Assembly: GCA_027485365.1 (NCBI GenBank)
Contig: JAIXRD010000350.1
Span: 1 to 7,734, forward strand
Direction of reading: 5' to 3'
Length of the DNA: 7,734 nucleotides
From: Cryomorphaceae bacterium
GTDB taxonomy: Bacteria > Bacteroidota > Bacteroidia > Flavobacteriales_D > Crocinitomicaceae
The first letter of the stretch is position 1. Each line of letters opens with the position of its first letter. Position numbers and translations under genes: made by a program. Of this stretch, positions 1 through 5,541 are shown piece after piece. The notes under the pieces were generated by a model. It was not told where the DNA came from. It did no database searches and saw only the letters and a list, made by a program, of their open reading frames with translations.

Positions 1-26
1 AATATAGGACTCCATAGGAGTTCCAG
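1..26. repeat. Palindrome copy 1 (GGACTCC/GGAGTTCC type, ATA loop)
   Basis: The left arm GGACTCC is at 7-13, the loop ATA at 14-16 and the right arm GGAGTTCC at 17-24. The extra T in the right arm makes a one-base bulge. The flanks AATATA and AG are shared with copy 3, so the conserved unit is about 26 bases, longer than the hairpin itself. This copy touches the window edge, so more copies may lie outside. Confidence 0.8.
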
Positions 27-44
27 GTAATTAGTTTTAATGCG

Positions 45-60
45 CGTAATTTTGATTACG
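45..60. repeat. Unrelated perfect hairpin CGTAAT-TTTG-ATTACG
   Basis: A perfect 6-bp stem with a 4-base loop sits between palindrome copies 1 and 2. Its sequence is unlike the ACTCC/GGAGT family. On neither strand is it followed by a T-run, so it is not an intrinsic terminator. Its role is unknown and it may be chance. Confidence 0.35.
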
Positions 61-84
61 ACCACCACCTTGATGCAGAATGTA

Positions 85-101
85 CGACTCCGAAGGAGTC
101 G
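85..101. repeat. Palindrome copy 2 (CGACTCC/GGAGTCG type, GAA loop)
   Basis: A perfect 7-bp inverted repeat CGACTCC/GGAGTCG with loop GAA on the plus strand. The loop is the reverse complement of the TTC loop in copies 3 and 5, so this copy appears inverted relative to them. Confidence 0.85.
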
Positions 102-126
102 ATTTATTTCGGTTTCCAATAGGTGA

Positions 127-152
127 AATATAGGACTCCTTCGGAGTTCCAG
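127..152. repeat. Palindrome copy 3 (GGACTCC/GGAGTTCC type, TTC loop)
   Basis: The arms are at 133-139 and 143-150 with loop TTC. The flanks AATATA on the left and AG on the right are the same as in copy 1. Apart from the loop, the two 26-base units are identical. Confidence 0.85.
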
Positions 153-184
153 ATATTACACAAAGAATAGAACTCGAAAAGAGA

Positions 185-201
185 CGACTCCTGCGGAGTC
201 G
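185..201. repeat. Palindrome copy 4 (CGACTCC/GGAGTCG type, TGC loop)
   Basis: A perfect 7-bp inverted repeat with the same arms as copy 2. Its loop is TGC, which is GCA on the minus strand. Confidence 0.85.
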
Positions 202-205
202 AACC

Positions 206-224
206 AAATCACACTGGTGTATTT
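206..224. repeat. Short dyad AAAT(C)ACAC-TG-GTGTATTT
   Basis: An imperfect 8-bp dyad with a single bulged C and a 2-base centre. The centre is too tight for a good hairpin. It could be a protein-binding dyad or chance, and no nearby promoter gives it a target. Confidence 0.2.
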
Positions 225-253
225 GTAAATTGGGATCCTTTTGTTAAGAATCA

Positions 254-270
254 GGACTCCTTCGGAGTCG
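254..270. repeat. Palindrome copy 5 (hybrid arms, TTC loop)
   Basis: The stem GACTCC/GGAGTC is at 255-260 and 264-269 with loop TTC. The outermost bases are G and G and do not pair. The left arm matches type 1 and the right arm type 2. It begins 6 nt past the ACMSD stop codon, reading on the minus strand. No T-run follows on that strand, so it could protect a 3' end but is not a standard intrinsic terminator. Confidence 0.8.
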
Positions 271-276
271 TACAAA

Positions 277-1284
277 TCATAAGAAATTATTAATATCCAA
301 TTCCAACCATTCTAAGGTTGAATTACAGAAAATATCTTCGATCTGGGTTTTCGATAGGTCGCTTTCTTCAATGAATTTACCAATCTCTAAATCACCAAGT
401 GGAAATGGATAATCCGAACCAAGGCACACCCGTTTTGATCCTTGCATATTCAAAATATATTTCAAAGCATCGATGTCATGCGTAATGCTATCAACCCAAA
501 ATTTACCTACATATTCCCTCGGATTCACTTGATTGTCTATTGCGACCAAATCTGGTCTGCAATTGAATCCATGTTCAATGCGCCCGAGTGTTGGTAAAAA
601 CGATCCGCCGGCGTGGGAAAAACATACCCGTAACTTCGGTAAGCGCTCAAGTACCCCGCCAAATATCATGGAGCATGCCGCTCTAGAAGTTTCCGCGGGC
701 ATCCCAACCAACCAAGGAAGCCAATATTTTTTCATGCTATCAAATCCCATCATCTGCCATGGATGAATCATGACGGCTAGACCAAGCCGACTACACGCTT
801 CAAAAATTGGGAAAAATTCGTCTTCACTCAGATTCTTATCGTTGATGTTAGATCCGATTTGAATACCAACCAACCCAATGGTTTTAATACGTTCTAACTC
901 TTTAATGGCCTCATCGGTATCTTGCATGGGGATGGTTCCTAAGCCAATGTAATGTTTGGGATATTGTTGAACCAATTCAGCAATATGGTCATTTAAAAAG
1001 CGTGATAACTCTGCACAATCCTTTGGGTTAGCCCAGTACGAGAACATAACCGGAATAGTACAAACCACCTGCACTTGTGTGTTAAATTGTTCGTACTCTT
1101 TAATCCGTAACGATTCATCCCAACAATTTTCTACAATCCTACGAAAGAAATTCCCGCCCTGCATCATGTTTGCTGAGCCATCAGCATTAGATTCAAGGTG
1201 AATGAATTTCCCATATCCGAATTTCTCTGTCCAATTGGGCATCGTTTTCGGGAGAATATGCGTGTGCATGTCTATTTTCAACAT
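277..1284 (-). CDS. 2-amino-3-carboxymuconate-6-semialdehyde decarboxylase (ACMSD), EC 4.1.1.45
   Basis: Cytoplasmic zinc-dependent decarboxylase of the amidohydrolase-2 family. It converts 2-amino-3-carboxymuconate-6-semialdehyde to 2-aminomuconate semialdehyde, sending tryptophan/kynurenine or 3-hydroxyanthranilate breakdown toward full oxidation instead of quinolinate and NAD. At 335 aa it has family length and aligns by eye along its whole length with animal ACMSD. Metal ligands visible are H7 and H9 (DMHTH), H174 (IHPW) and D291 (GSDYPFPLG), with H224 in SHAGG. The substrate-site residues R48, W191 (YWLPWLVGMPAET) and R243 (CRPD) are also kept. The start is fixed by the family-typical MLKIDMHTHILP N-terminus. 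It lies 19 nt after the GNAT gene and is probably the last gene of that operon, though a weak -7-like element sits in the gap. No other kynurenine-pathway gene is in the window. Identification rests on recognised motifs, not a search. Confidence 0.93.
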   Translation of the reverse strand: MLKIDMHTHILPKTMPNWTEKFGYGKFIHLESNADGSANMMQGGNFFRRIVENCWDESLRIKEYEQFNTQVQVVCTIPVMFSYWANPKDCAELSRFLNDHIAELVQQYPKHYIGLGTIPMQDTDEAIKELERIKTIGLVGIQIGSNINDKNLSEDEFFPIFEACSRLGLAVMIHPWQMMGFDSMKKYWLPWLVGMPAETSRAACSMIFGGVLERLPKLRVCFSHAGGSFLPTLGRIEHGFNCRPDLVAIDNQVNPREYVGKFWVDSITHDIDALKYILNMQGSKRVCLGSDYPFPLGDLEIGKFIEESDLSKTQIEDIFCNSTLEWLELDINNFL

Positions 1285-1288
1285 GGTG

Positions 1289-1296
1289 CGAAGTTA
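1289..1296 (-). promoter_or_regulatory. Possible internal -7 element (TAACTTCG) before the ACMSD gene
   Basis: On the minus strand TAACTTCG differs by one base from the Bacteroidota -7 consensus TAnnTTTG and ends 4 nt before the ATG. No TTG is found at the expected distance upstream (the nearest is about 11 nt away). If real it would give an essentially leaderless ACMSD transcript separate from the operon. Confidence 0.25.
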
Positions 1297-1303
1297 CTAA
1301 TTT

Positions 1304-1801
1304 TCACCAATCTAGGCGCATGATGTAGTCGTCCATAACGAAGCCATTTCCAATATCGAAGACCGCCTCTTCGTCGATATACATTCCTTTTTTATGGTAA
1401 AATTGACGGGCTGGATTAATCTTGTTCACTTGGAGGATGAGGTGCTTGCAATGTTGATTCTTACTGGCTGCGACGACGGCATTAAATAAGGCGCCGCCAA
1501 CGCCCGAATGATGTATTTCAGGTAATACGTAAAGTTTATGTAGTTTACTGAAATCTAAGTAGGAAAAGTGCACCTGATACCCCGCATATCCAACAGGTTT
1601 TCCATCGCGCTCTGCGATTAAAAAAACATGACCATCACTTAGGTTTTTTTCGAGTGCTTCCTGTGAATACATGGTATTTAGCATGTATTTAATTTGTTCC
1701 TGTGTGATAATTTCTTTATACGCAATTGGCCAAATTTGAGCGGAAAGCTCCGTTACGAGATGTAATTCTGAACGACCAATGGTGCGAATCGTGAGAGACA
1801 T
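1304..1801 (-). CDS. GNAT-family N-acetyltransferase, PaiA-like
   Basis: A predicted cytoplasmic acetyl-CoA-dependent N-acetyltransferase of 165 aa, one GNAT domain. The acetyl-CoA-binding motif A lies about residues 87-110, with LHKLYVLPE leading into the pyrophosphate loop HHSGVGG (97-103). The C-terminal motif NPARQFYHKKGM is at 129-140. The N-terminal half (IWPIAYKEIIT..QIKYML..EALEKNL) resembles the polyamine/small-molecule acetyltransferases of the PaiA type. That suggests but does not prove a small amine substrate. The start ATG overlaps the TAA stop of the upstream peptidase gene by one base (TAATG), the usual signature of translational re-initiation, so expression is probably tied to the peptidase. 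The actual substrate cannot be read from the sequence. Confidence 0.85.
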   Translation of the reverse strand: MSLTIRTIGRSELHLVTELSAQIWPIAYKEIITQEQIKYMLNTMYSQEALEKNLSDGHVFLIAERDGKPVGYAGYQVHFSYLDFSKLHKLYVLPEIHHSGVGGALFNAVVAASKNQHCKHLILQVNKINPARQFYHKKGMYIDEEAVFDIGNGFVMDDYIMRLDW

Positions 1802-3969
1802 TAATTAGCTTTTATGAAAGATGCTGATTGCATTTGTCCATTAATGGTCAGTTGCAAGGTATATTGACCAGGTTTTAGATGCTTAACTGACAAAAATTCA
1901 TCTTGAATGGGAAGCACAATACACTTGCCTTGCGCATCAACCACCGTACATTCTTTGGGTAATTCATCCACTAAGGTAAAATGTAATCGCTCAATAACAG
2001 GATTCGGATACACATTCCAAGCATTTTCTAAGCTGTTCTCTGGGACTTCAACTAAGGCCAAGGCCTCTTTAACGGCAGCATACGCATTTAATTTCCCCAT
2101 ACCCCACAAGGGACTGCCTAAGGCAGGAATAACTCCAGTGAAATTATCTGTACGAGCCGTTTCTTTTATGAGTTGTTTAACTTGAGCCGCAGAAAGCCAC
2201 GGATTAGCTTCAAGAATTAAGGCACAAACCCCAGCAACCACAGGACCAGACATGGAAGTTCCTGAAAACTTTGCATAATCATAGGTTTTATTGTTGAAAC
2301 TAACGGAGGCAATCGTTGTATATGCTGCATCTGTATAGGAGGAAATAGCACTGCAAATCGATACGCCAGGCGCTGCAATGTCGGGTTTCATAACCCCGTC
2401 ATAGCGTGGACCATGACTTGAAAAACTGGCTAATCCACCGCCAACATTCGCTCCACCTGGGGTTAGATACGACGGAGCATAGGCAGCAACACTAATCACA
2501 TCATCTGAACATGAAGGTTCGGAAATACCGTGGTCTGCATCTCCCGGTGTTGTTCCCGTTCCGGAATAGGAGAATGGCATGCCCCAGTTTCCAACATCGG
2601 TGGTTAATTCGGTGACATTCCAATAATTTACAGTTCCGTCAATCGCGGTAGATTTTAGTAGGATTTTTAGGGCGGTATTCGTGCATTTTACACGCAAACG
2701 CATTTGAGGTTTTTGATTTAATGGATGGGCTGAATCTGCTGCAACGTTGTAAAAAATCGTATCTGTTCCCGTCACTAAGAAGGTGTCAATATAATTGTTA
2801 GTGTTATTGGTACTATAGAACGGAGATTCAACAAGGGTTGTATTGCTTGCGTTCTTCACAACAATTCCATTCGAGAAGGAATGTCCTACCTCACCCCAGG
2901 CATGGATGCTTTGACCCCACATGTTTGCATTGGCAGCATAGGAATAAAAATCAACTTTTGAATTCAGTTGATCGTTATTAAAGGTTTTTTTAAGGTGAAA
3001 ATTTACGTTCCCGTTATTTCCAGCGGAATTAACAAACACAACGCCAAGGTCAGAGTAGGCGGTAATCGCTTGACTAAGCAATGAATTACCGTCTAAGGTA
3101 CCAAAATGATATAAGCCCCAACTCATATTAATTACCAGTCGTTTTCCGGCAGCTTGGGATTTTTGATACATCCATTCCCACGCATCCAACACGGCTCCTT
3201 CATCTACTAAAAATGTAACGAACAGAAAATTTGCATCATAGGCAACGCCTCGAAAAGCCGTGCCTGCTCCACAACCGCCTGCAATAGAGGCGACATGCGT
3301 TCCATGTGTACTGTAACTGTAAATATTTGCGGTATCACTTCCTGCGGCTAAGAGCGAACTGGCTCCAACATGTTCGGTTCCATAATTAAATCCTTGCGGA
3401 TGAGGTCCACTGGTTTTAAACTGATCCCATGCTGCAATGATGCGGGTTTGGCTTAAGGTACTGTCGTAAAAAGCAGGGTGGGTGTAATCGAAGCCCCAAT
3501 CTGTTACCCCGATGTATACATTTTTACCTTTGAACCCTTGAGGTAATCCAATGCCTTGCTGCACACTATCTGCTCGAACGTCATGCACCGCTTTGTCTAA
3601 TTGATGGTTGACTTTTCCAGCTAATTCAAGATAATCTACACCTTGTAAGGAGGATACGTATTCGCTGGCTTCAATCGGAACTTTGATACTTACTATATTT
3701 CGGATGGGAGTCCCGACAATATAGTTCGATTTCGTAAGGCTTAGCTTGTCAAATTCAGTATTAATCTTAGCTAAAAATGAGACGTAAAAACGATTGTTAA
3801 TTAAGTTGATGGGATAAGACGATAGGGTAGTGCTATCCAGTATTCCGTCTTTGAAGTCATTTGAAATGATGCCTATTTCGTTTTTATCAGCAAGGGACAT
3901 TCTGTTTTGTCCGTGAATCGGAAATAAACAAAACAAAAGCAACGATACGACACACCAAATTCTCAACAT
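1801..3969 (-). CDS. Secreted subtilisin-like (S8) serine peptidase with T9SS C-terminal sorting domain
   Basis: An exported protease of 722 aa. Residues 1-20 are a signal peptide (MLRIW, hydrophobic run, cut near HG-QN). About 21-145 is a probable propeptide. The S8 domain then shows catalytic D157 (GVTDWGFDYTHP), H222 (THGTHVASIAGG), oxyanion N318 (NSAGNNG) and catalytic S572 (FSGTSMSGP). The gap from N318 to S572 is 254 residues against 66 in subtilisin, so roughly 190 residues are inserted, probably a beta-rich domain at about 325-490. The tail from about 650 (WNVYPNPVIERLHF, then HLKPGQYTLQL) is a type A T9SS sorting domain, so the protein should cross the outer membrane and be released or anchored at the surface. 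First gene of the operon with GNAT and ACMSD. Substrate unknown. Confidence 0.92.
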   Translation of the reverse strand: MLRIWCVVSLLLFCLFPIHGQNRMSLADKNEIGIISNDFKDGILDSTTLSSYPINLINNRFYVSFLAKINTEFDKLSLTKSNYIVGTPIRNIVSIKVPIEASEYVSSLQGVDYLELAGKVNHQLDKAVHDVRADSVQQGIGLPQGFKGKNVYIGVTDWGFDYTHPAFYDSTLSQTRIIAAWDQFKTSGPHPQGFNYGTEHVGASSLLAAGSDTANIYSYSTHGTHVASIAGGCGAGTAFRGVAYDANFLFVTFLVDEGAVLDAWEWMYQKSQAAGKRLVINMSWGLYHFGTLDGNSLLSQAITAYSDLGVVFVNSAGNNGNVNFHLKKTFNNDQLNSKVDFYSYAANANMWGQSIHAWGEVGHSFSNGIVVKNASNTTLVESPFYSTNNTNNYIDTFLVTGTDTIFYNVAADSAHPLNQKPQMRLRVKCTNTALKILLKSTAIDGTVNYWNVTELTTDVGNWGMPFSYSGTGTTPGDADHGISEPSCSDDVISVAAYAPSYLTPGGANVGGGLASFSSHGPRYDGVMKPDIAAPGVSICSAISSYTDAAYTTIASVSFNNKTYDYAKFSGTSMSGPVVAGVCALILEANPWLSAAQVKQLIKETARTDNFTGVIPALGSPLWGMGKLNAYAAVKEALALVEVPENSLENAWNVYPNPVIERLHFTLVDELPKECTVVDAQGKCIVLPIQDEFLSVKHLKPGQYTLQLTINGQMQSASFIKAN

Positions 3970-3973
3970 CTCT

Positions 3974-4001
3974 CAAAAATAAGGATTTGATTTGAATCCA
4001 A
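3974..4001 (-). promoter_or_regulatory. Bacteroidota-type promoter for the S8 peptidase operon
   Basis: On the minus strand TTG (4001-3999), a 17-nt spacer (3998-3982) and TATTTTTG (3981-3974) match the Bacteroidota sigma consensus TTTG/TTG-N17-23-TAnnTTTG, with a perfect -7. The -7 element ends only 4 nt before the ATG at 3969. The start codon is fixed by the signal peptide, so the transcript should be leaderless or nearly so. This promoter also separates the peptidase operon from the nitroreductase gene upstream, across an 83-nt gap with no clear terminator. Confidence 0.65.
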
Positions 4002-4052
4002 GCCGTTAAATGCCATGGATTTTGTATTGATTATTAACGAGAGCGTGTTGAA

Positions 4053-4691
4053 TTAACGCGTTTCGAATAAGGTTTCTTTGGTTTTTCTCACCTTTTTTAA
4101 TGCGATATAGGGATCCTCTGCGTGTCGATATCCAATAGGACAAAGCAAGGACGCACTTAATCCATCCTTGGACAAATCTAACAGCTTATCGAGGGCTTCC
4201 CGGTCGAATCCTTCCATGGGCGTGGCATCTATTTTTAAGAGGGCACAACTCAATAAAAGCTGTCCGAGTGCAATATACGTTTGTTTACCAGTCCATTGTG
4301 TGACGTGGTCTGCATTCATGTTTTCAATCGAAGATTTTACATGCGTGCCAAATCCTTGTAGTTTTTCTAGGGGTAAATTTCTGGTATGAGCCATTAATTC
4401 AACGTGTTGATCCACAGCTGCTGGTGTAATCGCTGTGTAATGACAAAAAACCAACAAATGTGAAGCATCCACCACTTGCGCCTGATTCCAAGCTATTGGT
4501 TTGATTTGTTCCCTCAGTTCCTTTGATTCTATAAGCAATACTTTGATTGGTTGTAGGCCATAGGAAGAAGGGGTAAGTTGAATGGAATAGAGAATGGTGT
4601 CTAGGTCTGCAGTGGATATGTGTTTTTCAGCATCAAACTTCTTACAGGCATAGCGCCATTCGAGTGCTTCTATTAATTGCTTATTCATCAT
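4053..4691 (-). CDS. NfsB-like NAD(P)H-dependent FMN nitroreductase family protein
   Basis: A predicted cytoplasmic FMN flavoprotein of the nitroreductase superfamily, 212 aa, close to the 217 of E. coli NfsB. It would use NAD(P)H to reduce nitroaromatics, quinones or a pterin-type substrate. FMN phosphate-binding residues appear as RYACKKFD (13-20, R13) and at the C-terminus as LKKVRK (K200, R202). The flavin-site segment SSYGLQP (42-48), N70-Q71 and the ATPMEGFD loop (156-163) are all present, followed by CPIGYRHAEDPY. It starts 5 nt after the pirin stop codon, so the two are almost certainly co-transcribed. The ATG is doubled (MMNKQ), so the start could be 3 nt later. Physiological substrate unknown; members of this group are often annotated generically as NAD(P)H-dependent oxidoreductase. 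Confidence 0.88.
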   Translation of the reverse strand: MMNKQLIEALEWRYACKKFDAEKHISTADLDTILYSIQLTPSSYGLQPIKVLLIESKELREQIKPIAWNQAQVVDASHLLVFCHYTAITPAAVDQHVELMAHTRNLPLEKLQGFGTHVKSSIENMNADHVTQWTGKQTYIALGQLLLSCALLKIDATPMEGFDREALDKLLDLSKDGLSASLLCPIGYRHAEDPYIALKKVRKTKETLFETR

Positions 4692-4696
4692 GATAA

Positions 4697-5410
4697 TTAA
4701 AATTGCATGGGTACTTCAATGAGCAGCAAACGACCTTGTTCGCTTGCTTGAATTTCTACGCTGTTGGTTTCCCACACCCCAAGGGCATCGCGAGATCCAA
4801 GGGTTTGCTTAGCGATTACCTTTTCTCCTTCGATGTTCATTAAGTAAACTCCATTTCCTGGATGCTTAAGCGAATAGGTTTGCGTGGTGTTGGGCGACAT
4901 GTCAATCATATGTATCCATGCGCTTTGGTGTATCCACAGGCCTTCATCATCTGGGTTCGGAGAAACGAGCTGTAGGAAGGCATCTTTCATGTCCGAGTTA
5001 TTATATCCCAATTGCTGATATCTGGGAGTTACTTCCTGTTGGTTTGGAAAGATCCAAAGTTGAAACAAGTTGATTTCTTCGGTTTGACTTGCATTAAATT
5101 CACTGTGGTAAATTCCGGTGCCAGCGCTCATTACCTGTACTTCTCCGGCATGTACCACTTCTGAAAAGCCCATGCTGTCTTCATGTTTTAATGAACCCTT
5201 TAAGGGAATTGTTATAATTTCCATGTTGTCGTGGGGGTGCTTCCCAAATCCCATTCCTGGAGCTACGATGTCGTCGTTAAGTACACGCAACGCGCCGAAG
5301 TGCATGCGGTATCGATTAAACCAAGAGGCGAAACTGAATGAATGCTTAGCTTTTAGCCATCCGTGATCAGCAAACCCTCGCGTAGAGGCGGCGTGAAATT
5401 CTTGTTGCAT
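4697..5410 (-). CDS. Pirin family protein (YhhW-like, quercetin dioxygenase-type bicupin)
   Basis: A 237-aa cytoplasmic bicupin, close in length to E. coli YhhW (about 230). The N-terminal cupin carries the complete metal site: H58 and H60 (GKHPHDNMEI), H102 and E104 (GTGIYHSEFN). Known relatives bind Fe, Ni or another divalent metal and several have quercetin 2,3-dioxygenase activity in vitro; the cellular role is poorly defined. I place the start at 5410 (MQQEFHAASTRGFADHGWL) because the family begins at this point. The reading frame stays open upstream to an ATG at 5473, but those 21 extra residues (MKSEQSKENE...) do not look like family sequence and a promoter -7 element lies inside them. 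Followed 5 nt later by the nitroreductase, giving a small redox pair. Confidence 0.9.
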   Translation of the reverse strand: MQQEFHAASTRGFADHGWLKAKHSFSFASWFNRYRMHFGALRVLNDDIVAPGMGFGKHPHDNMEIITIPLKGSLKHEDSMGFSEVVHAGEVQVMSAGTGIYHSEFNASQTEEINLFQLWIFPNQQEVTPRYQQLGYNNSDMKDAFLQLVSPNPDDEGLWIHQSAWIHMIDMSPNTTQTYSLKHPGNGVYLMNIEGEKVIAKQTLGSRDALGVWETNSVEIQASEQGRLLLIEVPMQF

Positions 5411-5426
5411 AGTGCTATTTTGAACA

Positions 5427-5434
5427 CAAAAGTA
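5427..5434 (-). promoter_or_regulatory. Candidate -7 element (TACTTTTG) for the pirin-nitroreductase operon
   Basis: On the minus strand TACTTTTG matches the Bacteroidota -7 consensus TAnnTTTG exactly and lies 16 nt upstream of the ATG at 5410. No TTG is found 17-23 nt further upstream, so only half of the promoter is recognisable. Its position supports the shorter pirin start over the one at 5473. Confidence 0.45.
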
Positions 5435-5473
5435 CCAAGATTGTTCGTTTTCCTTCGATTGCTCGCTTTTCAA

Positions 5474-5541
5474 TAACGTATGTTAATATCATTTGAGTTG
5501 AGCATTGCTAGGTAACGGATTTTTCTACGAACTTCGTTACT
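5474..5541. other. Upstream region of the SpmAB operon (divergent intergenic)
   Basis: With the preferred pirin start, the intergenic stretch runs 5411-5541 (131 bases) and must hold promoters for both directions. On the plus strand I find no clean TTG-N17-23-TAnnTTTG; the closest is TATCATTTG at 5487-5495, with one base too many in the -7 element. A small dyad ACGAA-C-TTCGT at 5527-5537 ends 4 nt before the SpmAB start codon and could affect ribosome access or be chance. Confidence 0.4.

Larger units (their letters stand above)
1..276. repeat. Gene-free region with a cluster of five short palindromes
   Basis: This stretch lies just past the stop codon of the minus-strand ACMSD gene, and I see no convincing ORF in it. 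It holds five copies of an interrupted palindrome with core ACTCC-NNN-GGAGT, centred near 15, 93, 141, 193 and 262, so the spacings are about 78, 48, 52 and 69 bases. The arms come in two types: GGACTCC..GGAGTTCC (copies 1 and 3) and CGACTCC..GGAGTCG (copies 2 and 4). Copy 5 combines a left arm of the first type with a right arm of the second. The core occurs nowhere else in the window. A dispersed REP-like family mobilised by a REP-associated (RAYT/IS200-like) transposase is one reading, but no transposase is present here, so that is inference. Irregular spacing and self-complementary units argue against CRISPR. Confidence 0.85.

Noticed and set aside
254..270. Intrinsic terminator for the ACMSD operon
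   Set aside because: The hairpin is well placed 6 nt after the stop, but on the minus strand it is followed by CTGATTCTTAAC with no T-run, and it belongs to the repeat family.
1..276. CRISPR array
   Set aside because: The repeated unit is only about 17-26 bases and self-complementary, spacings are irregular (48-78), arms come in two types, and there is no cas gene in view.
4020..4055. Terminator after the nitroreductase gene (GCGT..ACGC)
   Set aside because: Only a 4-bp stem with a long loop can be drawn, and no T-run follows on the minus strand.
5411..5473. Longer pirin start at 5473
   Set aside because: The extra 21 residues are polar and unlike the family N-terminus, and an exact TAnnTTTG element lies within them.
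5487..5495. SpmAB promoter at TATCATTTG
   Set aside because: The -7 element has three bases in place of two between TA and TTTG, and the nearest upstream TTG is about 25 nt away, outside the 17-23 range.
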